A stretch of DNA of 64,000 nt from an uncultured Roseibium sp. (GTDB taxonomy: Bacteria > Pseudomonadota > Alphaproteobacteria > Rhizobiales > Stappiaceae): NCBI RefSeq assembly GCF_963669205.1, contig NZ_OY769915.1:93501-157500 (forward strand), in the 5' to 3' direction. The notes below the pieces were generated by a model. That model did not search any database. It saw only the letters and a list, made by a program, of their open reading frames with translations, and was not told the DNA's origin. Of the stretch, positions 17,186-26,695 are shown in pieces; the first letter of the stretch is position 1, and every line of letters starts with the position of its first letter. The translations under genes and the position numbers were made by a program.

Positions 17186-18771
17186 GCCTTCTGGAGATCG
17201 AAGATCTGTCGCTTGAGATCCACGGCGAGCCGATCCTGAAAAATGTCTCGATGCAGGTCGAGCCGGGACGCGTTCTGGGCGTAATCGGCGAAAGTGGCTC
17301 CGGCAAGTCGATGACGGCCTTGAGCGTGCTGCAGCTGCTGCCGAACGGGTCGAAATGCCGGGGCCGGATCACGCTCGCCGGACAGGATATTCTGACCGCC
17401 GGCGAGCACGACCTCTGCAGCATCCGCGGCCGGGACGCCGGCATGGTGTTTCAGGAGCCGATGACGGCGCTCAATCCGCTGCAGACGATCGGCGCGCAGG
17501 TTGCCGAAACGATCCTCGTCCACGAAAAGGTGGCGAAATCGGAAGCCCTTGCGCGCGCGGAGGATGCCCTGCGCCGTGCAGAGTTGCCACCGGAGCGGTT
17601 TCCGCTGACACGCTATCCGCACGAGCTTTCCGGCGGTCAGCGTCAGCGTGTCGTCATCGCCATGGCGATCGCGCTGCGGCCGAAGCTGCTGATTGCCGAC
17701 GAACCCACCACCGCGCTGGACGTCACAACGCAGGCCCAGATTCTCGATCTCCTGAAACGGCTCGTTGCCGAGGAGGGCATGGGTCTGATGCTGATCAGCC
17801 ATGACCTTGCGGTGGTCGCGGATCTTGCCGACGATCTCGTGATCATGCGCAGCGGCGAGGTTGTCGAAAGCGGCCCCGCGCAGGGCCTGTTTCGAAACCT
17901 GCAGCACCCCTATTCGCGTGCCTTGCTGGAAGCCTCCGGCCATGTTCCGGAGCGGCGCGGTGCAGCCGGGGAGACGGCCCTTCTGCAGGTCAGCAACGTT
18001 GTCCGCGAGTATCAGACCCACACCCATGGCTGGTGGGGCCGGACAACGCAGGTCCGGGCTGTCGACACCGTCAGCTTCGAGATCCGGAAAGGCGAGAGCC
18101 TCGGGCTTGTCGGAGAGTCCGGCTGCGGCAAGTCGACATTGACACGGGCCATTCTCGGCCTTGAGGAAATACAGGGCGGTGACATCCTGCTGGACGGAAC
18201 ACCCGTGATCAGCCATCACCGGATCAACCGGGATATCCGCCGTCGCATGCAGGTGGTTTTCCAGGATCCATATGGCAGCTTCAATCCGCGCTGGCGCGTC
18301 GACCGTCTGATCACCGAACCCTTTCACCTCCTGGACAGCCCTCCAGCCGGCGCTGAACGTGAGGCGGCGATCGTCGAGGCGCTGGAAAGCGTTGGGTTAA
18401 GTGCCGGTGACAGCCGCAAATATATCCATGAATTCAGCGGCGGCCAACGCCAGCGGATCGCGATTGCCCGCGCGCTCATCATCAGGCCCGAGCTGATCAT
18501 CCTGGATGAAGCGGTCTCCGCACTCGATGTCTCGGTGCGCGCCCAGGTGCTTGACCTTCTGGCCAGTCTCGCGGATCGCTTCGGGCTAACCTACCTCTTC
18601 ATCTCGCACGATCTCAGTGTCGTGCGATCCATCACCGAACGTGTGCTTGTCATGAAATCCGGACGGATCGTCGAGGAGGGTCCGACGGAAGACGTCTTCG
18701 ACAGGCCGCAGCACGCCTATACCAAACAACTCGTCGCGGCGGCACCGGTCCTGCCGGCGGACGTTGCCTGA
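17182..18771 (+). CDS. Fused double ATP-binding protein of the peptide-type ABC importer (DppD-DppF)
   Basis: The 529-residue protein contains two complete ATPase halves in tandem. The first has Walker A GESGSGKS (near residue 36), signature LSGGQRQRV and Walker B LLIADEPTTALD. The second (from about residue 270) has GESGCGKST, FSGGQRQRI and LIILDEAVSALD. In many importers these are two genes (dppD and dppF); here, as in GsiA and YejF, they are one. The C-terminal half keeps the RGxxVExGPTxxxFxxPxHxYT tail common in this family. Four-nt overlap with the permease gene. Confidence 0.93.
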   Translation: MSLLEIEDLSLEIHGEPILKNVSMQVEPGRVLGVIGESGSGKSMTALSVLQLLPNGSKCRGRITLAGQDILTAGEHDLCSIRGRDAGMVFQEPMTALNPLQTIGAQVAETILVHEKVAKSEALARAEDALRRAELPPERFPLTRYPHELSGGQRQRVVIAMAIALRPKLLIADEPTTALDVTTQAQILDLLKRLVAEEGMGLMLISHDLAVVADLADDLVIMRSGEVVESGPAQGLFRNLQHPYSRALLEASGHVPERRGAAGETALLQVSNVVREYQTHTHGWWGRTTQVRAVDTVSFEIRKGESLGLVGESGCGKSTLTRAILGLEEIQGGDILLDGTPVISHHRINRDIRRRMQVVFQDPYGSFNPRWRVDRLITEPFHLLDSPPAGAEREAAIVEALESVGLSAGDSRKYIHEFSGGQRQRIAIARALIIRPELIILDEAVSALDVSVRAQVLDLLASLADRFGLTYLFISHDLSVVRSITERVLVMKSGRIVEEGPTEDVFDRPQHAYTKQLVAAAPVLPADVA

Positions 18772-18781
18772 AGGAGATGTC

Positions 18782-20236
18782 ATGACAGACCAGCTCGATC
18801 TTTGGTTCGATCCCTCCAGATGCCTGATAGACGGAAAATGGGTGGCGCCCACGGGCGGCGAATATCTCCCGCTTGAGGACCCGTCGACGGGTGAACGGAT
18901 CGGCTCGATCGCAAGAGGCAACGCGGCCGACATCGATGCGGCCGTCGCATCCGCGCGGAACGCGTGGCAGGGCGACTGGGGCCGGACGACCGCGGTCGAG
19001 CGCGGGCGTTTGCTCTTCAGGCTGCGGGAGCTTGTCCTGGAAAACGTCGAACATCTGGCGCGCATCGAGGCAATCGATGTCGGCAAGCCGCTGAAACAGG
19101 CGCGTGCGGATGCCGTCGCCCTGGCCCGGTATCTTGAATTCTATGGCGGTGCGGCCGACAAGCTGCACGGTGAGACGATCCCCTATCTGGATGGCTACAC
19201 GGTCTACACATTGCGCGAACCGCACGGGGTCACCGCTCACATCGTTCCGTGGAACTACCCGATGCAGATCATCGGACGGTCGGTCGGCGCTGCGCTGGCG
19301 ACGGGCAACGCCTGTGTTCTCAAGCCGGCCGAAGACGCCTGCCTGACCGCGCTGGCGTTCGCGGATCTCGCGATCAGGGCAGGGCTCCCCGCCGGGGCCC
19401 TGAACGTCGTCCCGGGCCTTGGATCGGAAGCCGGTGCCGCTCTGACAGGGCACCCGGGCATCCATCACATCAGCTTCACCGGTTCCGTCGCCACGGGAGT
19501 CCACGTTCAGACCGCTGCCGCGCGCAACGTGGTGCCGGTGACGCTTGAACTGGGCGGAAAGTCACCGCAGCTCGTCTTTGCGGACGCGGATCTGGACGCC
19601 GCCCTGCCGTTTCTCGTCAACGCCGGCATCCAGAATGCGGGCCAGACCTGCTCGGCATCGTCCCGGATCCTGGTGCACCGGTCGATCCACGACGAGCTTG
19701 TCGGCCGGATGGGCGAACGATACGGAGCGCTCAGGGTCGGTCCCGCGCTATCCGATCTCGATGTCGGTCCGCTGATTTCCGGACGGCAGCAGGCCATCGT
19801 CTCCAGCTATCTGGACCGGGGCGACGATCTGGAGAAGGCGGCGGAGGCTTCCCTGGAGCACGTACCGCAAGGGGGCAATTATGTGCGTCCGACGCTGTTT
19901 TCCGGCGTGTCGCCCGCGCACACGCTGGCACACGACGAGATTTTCGGGCCGGTGCAGGTTGTTATTCCGTTCGGGGACGAGGACGAGGCCGTGGCAATCG
20001 CCAACGGCACGGATTACGGACTGGTCGCCAGCATCTGGTCACGGGACGGCGCACGGCAGATGCGGCTGGCACGGAAAATCCGTTCCGGTCAGGTTTTCAT
20101 CAACAATTACGGGGCTGGCGGCGGCGTCGAACTGCCCTTTGGCGGTATCGGCAAGTCCGGACATGGGCGCGAAAAAGGCTTCGAGGCGCTTTACGGTTTC
20201 ACCACGGTGAAGACGGTCGCCGCCTTTCACGGGTGA
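18782..20236 (+). CDS. NAD(P)-dependent aldehyde dehydrogenase
   Basis: An AAGGAGA ribosome site 7 nt upstream fixes the start at 18782 (484 residues). The classical ALDH residues are present: Asn158 in PWNYP, Glu256 in ELGGKSP and catalytic Cys290 in NAGQTCSASS, with SFTGSVATG for NAD binding. It is closest in style to betaine-, gamma-aminobutyraldehyde- or vanillin-type dehydrogenases, but the substrate is not readable. It lies 10 nt after the transporter ATPase in the same operon, so it probably oxidises an aldehyde formed from the imported compound. Confidence 0.9.
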   Translation: MTDQLDLWFDPSRCLIDGKWVAPTGGEYLPLEDPSTGERIGSIARGNAADIDAAVASARNAWQGDWGRTTAVERGRLLFRLRELVLENVEHLARIEAIDVGKPLKQARADAVALARYLEFYGGAADKLHGETIPYLDGYTVYTLREPHGVTAHIVPWNYPMQIIGRSVGAALATGNACVLKPAEDACLTALAFADLAIRAGLPAGALNVVPGLGSEAGAALTGHPGIHHISFTGSVATGVHVQTAAARNVVPVTLELGGKSPQLVFADADLDAALPFLVNAGIQNAGQTCSASSRILVHRSIHDELVGRMGERYGALRVGPALSDLDVGPLISGRQQAIVSSYLDRGDDLEKAAEASLEHVPQGGNYVRPTLFSGVSPAHTLAHDEIFGPVQVVIPFGDEDEAVAIANGTDYGLVASIWSRDGARQMRLARKIRSGQVFINNYGAGGGVELPFGGIGKSGHGREKGFEALYGFTTVKTVAAFHG

Positions 20237-20278
20237 AGACCGCAGATCCGGTGACTGACAGAAGAACAGGGAACAAAA

Positions 20279-21019
20279 ATGAGATTGCAGGGAAAAACGG
20301 CCATTGTGACCGGCGGCGCGTCCGGCTTCGGTGCCGGCATCGTCCGAAAATTCGTGGCCGAAGGCGCCAGGGTGCTGATCGCGGATCTGAACCTGGCCGC
20401 CGCAGAAGACCTGGCAACGGAGGTCGGCGCTCTCGCGGCAAAGGTGGATGTGGCGTCCAATGAAAGTGTGGCGGCCCTCGCAGCTCAGGCCGCCGAAGGG
20501 CTCGGACCGGTGGACATTCTCGTCAACAATGCCGGTGTCACGCACCTGCCCACGCCGTTGCAGGACGTGAGCGAAGAGGATTTCGACAAGGTCTTCGCGG
20601 TCAACTGCAAGTCGGTCTACCTGACGGCGCGCCATTTCGTTCCGGCAATGACCGCTGCCGGCAAAGGCGCGATCCTCAATGTGGCGAGCACGGCCGGCCT
20701 CAGTCCGCGGCCGAAACTCAACTGGTACAACGCCTCCAAGGGCTGGATGATCACGGCGACCAAGACCATGGCGGTGGAACTGGCCCCGTCGGGCGTGCGC
20801 GTGAACGCGATCTGCCCGGTTGCCGGCGAAACGCCGCTGCTGAAAAGCTTCATGGGAGAAGACACGCCGGAGATGCGGGCGAAATTCCTGTCGACGATAC
20901 CGATCGGCCGGTTCTCCACGCCCGAAGACATGGGCAACGCCGCCTGTTTCCTGTGCTCCGACGAAGCCGGCATGGTCACGGGTGTCGCCATGGAGGTCGA
21001 TGGCGGGCGCTGCATCTGA
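20279..21019 (+). CDS. Short-chain dehydrogenase/reductase (SDR)
   Basis: The 246-residue protein has the SDR nucleotide-binding motif TGGASGFG (residues 10-17), the NNAG motif, and catalytic Ser (ASTAG), Tyr and Lys (WYNASKG). An acidic residue at the end of beta-2 (LIADLN) suggests NAD(H) rather than NADP(H). It follows the aldehyde dehydrogenase by 42 nt, so an alcohol-to-aldehyde or ketone step in the same pathway is plausible. The substrate is unknown. Confidence 0.88.
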   Translation: MRLQGKTAIVTGGASGFGAGIVRKFVAEGARVLIADLNLAAAEDLATEVGALAAKVDVASNESVAALAAQAAEGLGPVDILVNNAGVTHLPTPLQDVSEEDFDKVFAVNCKSVYLTARHFVPAMTAAGKGAILNVASTAGLSPRPKLNWYNASKGWMITATKTMAVELAPSGVRVNAICPVAGETPLLKSFMGEDTPEMRAKFLSTIPIGRFSTPEDMGNAACFLCSDEAGMVTGVAMEVDGGRCI

Positions 21020-21205
21020 CGATGCGGGGCGTTTCGAATGTCCGTCTGCGTGGAGGCTTCGGGAGACTTCGTATGCAGGGCAAACAGATTGGGCCGCAGG
21101 ATCACGTCTTTTTGTCAATTGAGGGTTTGTGGCGCGCGCTGAAATGGTGATGATCCGACAGCGCCGCGTCCGGCGTGGTGGCAGCTTCAAAGGGATATCG
21201 AAACG

Positions 21206-21838
21206 ATGATCAAGATTCATGGCCGTATTACGTCCGCAAATGTGCAGCCTGTGGTCTGGTGCCTTGAGGAACTGGGTGTCGAGTACGAACGGCTGGATGT
21301 CGGTGGCCCGTTCGGGGGCAACAACACGCCCGAGTACCTGGCCATGAACCCGCTCGGACTGGTGCCGGTCATGGAACAGGACGGCGAGGTCCTGTCTGAA
21401 TCGGTGACAATGCTCCGTTACATCATGCGCCGTTATGGCGGTCATCCGACCGATCCGATGGCCGCTGCCCAGATCGAGCGCTGGGCGGACATGTCCCGCC
21501 AGCATATCTATACGCCGTTGATCCCGACACTGTTCTGGCAGCTCATCCGCACACCGGCTGATGAGCGTGACAATGCGGGTGTCGCAGGTGCGGTCGCGGC
21601 GCTCAAGCAGTCGATGAACATCTTCCAGGACCTGATCGAAGGACCCTTTGTGGGCGGCGACAAGCTCAATCTGGTCGACTACCAGATCGGCAGCCTGCTC
21701 TACCGCTACTACGAACTCGACTTCGAAAAGGCGGATCTGCCCGGGTTGCGTGCCTACTACGACCGTCTTTGCGAACGCCCGGCTTATCGCGACTGCGTCA
21801 TGATCGACTTCATGGGCATGAAGGTCCCGGGCGCCTGA
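21206..21838 (+). CDS. Glutathione S-transferase family protein
   Basis: The 210-residue protein has a thioredoxin-fold N-terminal domain (MIKIHGRITSANVQPVVWCLEELG) with the conserved cis-proline segment (LGLVPVMEQDGEVLSES) and an all-helical C-terminal domain from about residue 85. The Ser/Asn at the active-site loop (TSANVQ) fits beta/theta-like bacterial GSTs. It is preceded by a 186-nt gap but stays in the orientation of the ABC-ALDH-SDR genes. The presence of two GSTs here suggests a glutathione-dependent step. Confidence 0.88.
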   Translation: MIKIHGRITSANVQPVVWCLEELGVEYERLDVGGPFGGNNTPEYLAMNPLGLVPVMEQDGEVLSESVTMLRYIMRRYGGHPTDPMAAAQIERWADMSRQHIYTPLIPTLFWQLIRTPADERDNAGVAGAVAALKQSMNIFQDLIEGPFVGGDKLNLVDYQIGSLLYRYYELDFEKADLPGLRAYYDRLCERPAYRDCVMIDFMGMKVPGA

Positions 21839-21952
21839 CGACGATGTTCGTGTGAATGCGCAAAGGCGCCGCGGGCATCTTTGCGCATGCAGCTGTCAAC
21901 AATGACGCGGTCATCCGGCGGCAAGCGGGAACGGACCGGAAAGGCGAGAAAC

Positions 21953-22591
21953 GTGATCGAATTCTATACATGGACAACGCCCAACGGGAGAAAGGTCTCC
22001 ATTCTCCTGGAGGAACTCGGCGTGGAGTACACCGCCCATGCCGTCGATATCGGCAAGGGTGAACAGCACGAGCCTGATTTCCTGAAGATCGCGCCGAACA
22101 ACCGCATTCCTGCGATCGTCGACACGGAAACCGGCATCACCATGATGGAAACCGGTGCCATCATGCTTTATCTGGCCGAAAAACACGGGAAATTCATGCC
22201 GGAAGGGCCGGCCCGGTGGCAGGCCATCGAGTGGCTTATGTGGCAAATGGGCGGACTGGGCCCGATGCTGGGCCAGGTTCATCACTTCGTGAAATACAAC
22301 AAGGGCAAGTCGGACTACGCCGAGGAGCGTTACGCTACAGAGGGCCAGCGCCTTTACCGGGTGCTCAACACGCAGCTGGAAGGCAGGGACTATATCGCCG
22401 GTGACGGCAAGGGCGAATACTCGATCACGGACATGGCCTGCTGGCCCTGGGTTTCCCGTTTCGAATGGCAGGAAATCGATCTTGCCGCCTATCCGAACGT
22501 GAAGGACTGGTATCTGAGGATCGCGGAACGGCCGGCGGTCCAGCGCGGCTATCATGTTCCGAAATACGTCAACGACATTCCGATGCCGTAA
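21953..22591 (+). CDS. Glutathione transferase, Nu-class (YfcG/YghU-like)
   Basis: A GTG start at 21953, with AAGGCGAG just upstream, gives 212 residues beginning (f)MIEFYTWTTPNGRKVSILLEE, the standard opening of YfcG-like proteins; longer ATG starts add about 24 unmatched residues. The TPNGRK loop binds glutathione, and the family member YfcG of E. coli is a GSSG-dependent disulfide-bond reductase. The helical C-terminal domain is complete and ends with the usual RPAVQRGY segment. It is the last gene of the plus-strand run before a convergent BKACE gene. Confidence 0.88.
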   Translation: MIEFYTWTTPNGRKVSILLEELGVEYTAHAVDIGKGEQHEPDFLKIAPNNRIPAIVDTETGITMMETGAIMLYLAEKHGKFMPEGPARWQAIEWLMWQMGGLGPMLGQVHHFVKYNKGKSDYAEERYATEGQRLYRVLNTQLEGRDYIAGDGKGEYSITDMACWPWVSRFEWQEIDLAAYPNVKDWYLRIAERPAVQRGYHVPKYVNDIPMP

Positions 22592-22615
22592 GCAGAAACC
22601 GGGACCGGTCTCTGC

Positions 22616-23407
22616 TCAGAAGTCGATACCGGACGCCTGCGCCAGGCTGACAAGTTCGGAAACGCGTTCCGCGTTGTCGCGGGCAACGCGTCCGTCCCTG
22701 TTCCACAGCGAGTTCTCAAAGCCGATCCTGGCCTTGCCGCCGAGTTCGAGCGTGCGCAGCAGGCAATCGGTTTCTTCTCTGCCGAATGCGCACAGCATCC
22801 AGTCGAACGCCTGCGTTTCCTTGAGCGAAAGCATCGGCTGGATGAAGGCTTCGATATCTTCCGGCCGGCTCACCTTACTGCCGTCATAGGACCCGAGCAC
22901 CAGCTGCACCTGGTGGGACCGGCCCGGAATGGTTCCGTCCTCGATGAAGCCGATCAGCCGGTCCATGTCCTTCCGGTCGAAGCAGATATGCTGGATCGTG
23001 ACGCCGTTGTCCCTTGCCCAGTGATAAAGCGCCCTGGCCTCCGGCTCGGCCTCCGCATCCGGGACGAGTTCCCGGATGGCAGCCGTGACGGCCTTGGGTT
23101 TGAGGGCGCGGATGAGCGTCCTCTGATCAGCGGCATCGTACCGGCCGGCGGCCTCGCTCGTAACCTGCACGAACCAGCCGGGGAATTCTTGTTCAAGGCG
23201 CGCAACGAGTGTCCTGTACCGCTCCAGATCGAGGCTGTGCGACCCGTCATCGGCCCGGATATGGGCGTGGACACCACCCGCCCCGGCGGCCGCACAGGCC
23301 CGGCAGGTGTCCACGATCTCGTCGATGGTGACGGGGAGTGCGGGATGCGCGGACTTGCCCCGGCGTGCACCGGTTGGAGCGACGAGAATCTTCGGAAGAG
23401 CGGTCAT
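22616..23407 (-). CDS. BKACE family beta-keto acid cleavage enzyme (DUF849)
   Basis: The start at 23407 (MTALPKILVAPTGARRGKSA) gives 263 residues. It shows the DUF849 TIM-barrel pattern with the zinc-binding HxH (His47, His49 in GGVHAHIRADDG). The family, founded by 3-keto-5-aminohexanoate cleavage enzyme, condenses a beta-keto acid with acetyl-CoA, giving acetoacetate and a new acyl-CoA. It is rather short and begins PTGARRGKSAHPALP rather than the common APxGA(x)PxK, so it belongs to a divergent subgroup and its substrate is open. Convergent with the GST run, it lies downstream of a second GST on its own strand. Confidence 0.82.
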   Translation of the reverse strand: MTALPKILVAPTGARRGKSAHPALPVTIDEIVDTCRACAAAGAGGVHAHIRADDGSHSLDLERYRTLVARLEQEFPGWFVQVTSEAAGRYDAADQRTLIRALKPKAVTAAIRELVPDAEAEPEARALYHWARDNGVTIQHICFDRKDMDRLIGFIEDGTIPGRSHQVQLVLGSYDGSKVSRPEDIEAFIQPMLSLKETQAFDWMLCAFGREETDCLLRTLELGGKARIGFENSLWNRDGRVARDNAERVSELVSLAQASGIDF

Positions 23408-23528
23408 GGTCTTTTTCGGTGACGTTTGTAAGTTTGCGGACAGACGGACCATGTACCGGTTCTCGGCCGGGCGATGCAAGCCCGCCGTGGCACGACGAGG
23501 TCAATCCGGTTGACGGCAGCCGCCGATG

Positions 23529-24176
23529 TCAGCCAGGGGGGGCTCCAACGGCATCCGGGTGTGCCCCCTGAAAGGCCTTCAGGTCCTGCGCTGCGCCCGC
23601 GGCCTCACGTATTCTGGCAAAGCCGGAGACGTCGGCACCCCAGCGATCGGCATTGTAGAGCTGAGGGATCAGGCAGCAGTCTGCCATGGTCGGCTGTGAG
23701 CCGAAACAGTATGGCCCGTCTGTGGTCCGGAGCAGGTCCTCGAAGGCGGCGAGGCCTTTTTGAATGAAGTGGCGCATCCACTCCACCCTTGTGTCGTTGC
23801 CGCCGCCGGTCAGGTCAAGAACATGTTGCGCAACATTGAGATTGCAGACCGGGTGAATCTCCATGGCAATGGCATAGGAGAGCTGGCGAACCCGGTACTG
23901 CCCGTCGATGTCGTCCGGCAGCAGTGAAGATCCGGGGGTGGCCGCATGCAGGTATTCAATGATGGCCAGGGACTGGGTCAGAACCTTGCCGTCAATCTCG
24001 AGCGTCGGCAATAGCCCCTGCGGGTTCTGCGCCAGATACCCCTCGGAGCGGTGATCCCCGCTTAGCAGGTTGACCGGCTTCAGCGTGGTTGGAATGTCAA
24101 GCAGATTCAGCGCGATGCGAACGCGATAACTGGCTGATGATCGCCAGTAATCGGATAGAAGTGCCGTTCGCGCCAT
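23529..24176 (-). CDS. maiA: Glutathione S-transferase, maleylacetoacetate isomerase (zeta class)
   Basis: The ATG at 24176 has GGGAGG about 7 nt upstream and gives 215 residues (MARTALLSDYWRSSASYRVR). The SSASYRVRIALN motif is the zeta-class active site (usual form SSxSxRVRIAL), in which Ser activates glutathione. The family isomerises maleylacetoacetate or maleylpyruvate with glutathione as cofactor. No homogentisate or gentisate dioxygenase is in the window, so the pathway context is missing. A BKACE gene follows 122 nt downstream on the same strand. Confidence 0.85.
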   Translation of the reverse strand: MARTALLSDYWRSSASYRVRIALNLLDIPTTLKPVNLLSGDHRSEGYLAQNPQGLLPTLEIDGKVLTQSLAIIEYLHAATPGSSLLPDDIDGQYRVRQLSYAIAMEIHPVCNLNVAQHVLDLTGGGNDTRVEWMRHFIQKGLAAFEDLLRTTDGPYCFGSQPTMADCCLIPQLYNADRWGADVSGFARIREAAGAAQDLKAFQGAHPDAVGAPPG

Positions 24177-24287
24177 TTTGAACCTCCCGCTGTTTGCTGC
24201 TGGGTCTTGATAGACCCGCAAGCGGAACAAGTGCAATGGTGCAGGGCAAATTGGGCGGCTAGCCAGGCAAGGTTGACCGGAGACCGG

Positions 24288-24653
24288 CTAGGAGGCCCGA
24301 GAGCCGCCCACGATCGTGGTGATCTGATCGCGATGCAGGTAAAGAACGGCGGCGCAGAGCAGCCCGAGCACAATTGCCGGAACTGCCGAGGGGCCTGTTA
24401 TGAACCAGTGTGTCAAGACGGCGCCGACCATTGTTCCGCCAAGAACCGAAGCGCCGACGGCCTGTCGGTTCGGCCACCACAGAAGTGCTGCGCCACCAAC
24501 CTCGACGACGCCGGTGAAATATCGAAACCATTGGCCGAAGCCGATGGCGTCGAAGCCTTCAACCATCATCGGAACACCGACAAGTTTCGCGCCGCCCGCG
24601 CCTACAAACACGAGCGTCAGGAGGGCACGCAGTCCAAGAGAAAGATAGGTCAT
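24288..24653 (-). CDS. DoxX family membrane protein
   Basis: The start at 24653 (MTYLSLGLRALLTLVFVGAGGAKL) gives 121 residues with four predicted membrane helices and the GAGGAKLxGxP signature of DoxX-like proteins, which are often linked to redox or detoxification functions. The role is not established. It is divergent from a LysR gene with a palindrome between them, suggesting control by that regulator. Confidence 0.82.
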   Translation of the reverse strand: MTYLSLGLRALLTLVFVGAGGAKLVGVPMMVEGFDAIGFGQWFRYFTGVVEVGGAALLWWPNRQAVGASVLGGTMVGAVLTHWFITGPSAVPAIVLGLLCAAVLYLHRDQITTIVGGSRAS

Positions 24654-24701
24654 GTTCAGTTCCAGATAATATTCACAGTTGTCATGCCTGAAGGTGTATG
24701 C

Positions 24702-24713
24702 TGCATAAATGCA
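24702..24713. promoter_or_regulatory. Palindrome between doxX and LysR
   Basis: A perfect inverted repeat TGCAT-AA-ATGCA lies between the two divergent genes, followed by repeated TGCGC motifs in an AT-rich stretch to about 24755. It is a reasonable LysR binding site by position and form. There is no other support. Confidence 0.35.
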
Positions 24714-24765
24714 AATCAATGCGCAAAAAAGCGCGGAATATGCGCGAAAAATATACAGGTGTGAA

Positions 24766-25632
24766 ATGGAGAAGTGGACCGAACTCCGGACGGCCTACCA
24801 CGTCGCCAAACTTGGCACGGTAAGCGCAGCCTCGCGTGCCCTGGGTGCGCACAGAGCCACCGTCAATCGCCATATCGATGCTCTGGAAGAAGAACTGGGA
24901 GCAAGGATTTTCATCCGCAACCCCAAGGGTTACACGCTGACCGAATACGGCGAGGATCTCCTCAAGGTCGCACAAAAGACAGATGAATTGCTGGAGGATC
25001 TTGTCGATCGCGCGAAGGGCCGCGATCGATCCATCGAGGGCGAAATCAAGATCACGTCGCTTCAGCCAATTGCCAATGCGCTGATGGAACCAGTCGCGGC
25101 ATTCCGGTCGGCGAACCCGAATTGTCAGGTTACGATCATTTCAACCGAAGACCTGAAACGTCTCGAGCATGGTGAAGCGCACATCGCGCTTCGGGCAGGA
25201 CCAAAACCCGAGCACCCCGACTATGTTGTGCAGGCCTTTGGCCGTGTCGGGCTGAACCTTTATGCCCATGCCAGCTATCTTTCCCGAAAGGGCACACCGG
25301 ACAACGTCACGGATATGGCGCGCCATGAGTTCGTGATGCCGCCGGAAAACGAAAGCCGCCTTGCCATCTGGTCCTGGATATACGAGCGGATAGGCACGCC
25401 GAACGTAGCTGTTGCCGCGAACGATCCTTTCGTCGTGCGGGAGGCTGTTCTTGCCGGGCTGGGGCTTGGGGTTCTGAGCGATGTCGATGTTGCAGGCCGG
25501 CACGACGTTTATGCCGTTCTGCCCGGCAACGAGGATTGGGCAGTCCCGCTTTGGCTGGTAACGCATGTCGATCTGCATCGAACCGAGAAGGTGCAAGAGA
25601 TGCTCGCGCAGATAAAAACCCTTCGGAGCTAA
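24766..25632 (+). CDS. LysR-family transcriptional regulator
   Basis: The 288-residue protein from the ATG at 24766 (MEKWTELRTAYHVAKLGTVS) has a LysR helix-turn-helix (residues about 3-60) and effector domain. The preceding 19 residues of the longer frame are not typical for the family. It is divergent from doxX and is the nearest regulator for the doxX, maiA and BKACE genes. The 284 nt after it up to the next start contain no evident gene. Confidence 0.88.
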   Translation: MEKWTELRTAYHVAKLGTVSAASRALGAHRATVNRHIDALEEELGARIFIRNPKGYTLTEYGEDLLKVAQKTDELLEDLVDRAKGRDRSIEGEIKITSLQPIANALMEPVAAFRSANPNCQVTIISTEDLKRLEHGEAHIALRAGPKPEHPDYVVQAFGRVGLNLYAHASYLSRKGTPDNVTDMARHEFVMPPENESRLAIWSWIYERIGTPNVAVAANDPFVVREAVLAGLGLGVLSDVDVAGRHDVYAVLPGNEDWAVPLWLVTHVDLHRTEKVQEMLAQIKTLRS

Positions 25633-25916
25633 AGCTGTCAGCGGCGTTGCGCGTTCGCCGGATCTTGGTGGCATTGGGGGCCACTTCTGTCCGGTTTACG
25701 CCGCAATGGTCTTGTGCGGCGATTGCACGTTGACCGGCATGTCATTCCGGCTGATGCCCAGTGGAAGGCCAGATTCCGTCCGGTCCTGCGTTGTCATGCA
25801 TCGTCTACGCTGCTTATAGTTAAAAATAGGGAAGGTGAGCGCGTGCTTTTTTTGCATGGGTGCTCGGGGGAAATAGAATTTTCAGACAATCCTTGCTTAC
25901 CAAGGAGTTCAAAAAG

Positions 25917-26690
25917 ATGCATTTCAAGAGACACTTATCTTGCAGGATCATCGCAGCGTTGCTGTTTCTGATGGCGTTCCCTGCGCTCGCGGATCAAAAA
26001 ACCTACACCGTCGTGGTTCAGGACTATGAGGAATTGCCGCCCTATTCCACTTATCGGAACGGCACTTACGGCGGCTTCAATCGGGAGCTTCTCGACCTGT
26101 TTGCAGAGCGCAGCGGGTATACCTTTGTCTACAAGGCGTTTCCTGTGAAGCGCCTCTTTCATGAATTTGTAAACGGCGTGGGTGACCTGAAATACCCGGA
26201 TAACGACAAATGGGCGCTTCATATCAAGAAGGACAAGGAAATCCACTACAGCGATCCGGTTGTAACCTACGTGAACGGCGTGCTGGTGAGGCCGGACAAG
26301 CTGGGCGCGGGCACGGGAGCAATCAAGAAACTGGGGCTTGTCGCGGGCTGGACCCCAATTGGCTTTCAGGAGCAGATTGAGAGCGGACAAGTCAGTCTGA
26401 TTGAAAACAATTCTTATTCGGGCCTCCTGAAGCAGGCCATAGCGGGCCGCATCGACGGGGCCTATTCCAATGTGGCGACAAGCAACTACTACCTCAAGAA
26501 CGTGGTCGGGCAGCCTGCGGCCCTCGCCTTCGATCAATCGTTGCCTCACGTGAGAAGCGCGCGGTTGCTCTCGTCCACGAACCATCCGGAGCTTATCGCC
26601 GAGTTCAACCAGTTCCTGGTCGACGAAGCGGATGCGGTAAACGAGCTGAAACTGAAATATGGGGTTGAGGCCGGCGTCGTCATGAACTGA
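25917..26690 (+). CDS. Orphan periplasmic solute-binding protein (family 3 type)
   Basis: The start at 25917 follows AAGGAG by 9 nt and gives 257 residues with a signal peptide (residues 1-25, ending FPALA-D). The mature part resembles family 3 amino-acid binding proteins (VVQDYEELPPYST, GGFNRELLDLFAERSGY, then a second lobe with SDPVVTYVNGVLV). No permease or ATPase is adjacent. It is convergent with a membrane adenylate cyclase, 5 nt apart. It could serve a distant transporter or act in sensing. Confidence 0.8.
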   Translation: MHFKRHLSCRIIAALLFLMAFPALADQKTYTVVVQDYEELPPYSTYRNGTYGGFNRELLDLFAERSGYTFVYKAFPVKRLFHEFVNGVGDLKYPDNDKWALHIKKDKEIHYSDPVVTYVNGVLVRPDKLGAGTGAIKKLGLVAGWTPIGFQEQIESGQVSLIENNSYSGLLKQAIAGRIDGAYSNVATSNYYLKNVVGQPAALAFDQSLPHVRSARLLSSTNHPELIAEFNQFLVDEADAVNELKLKYGVEAGVVMN

Positions 26691-26695
26691 CCGGC

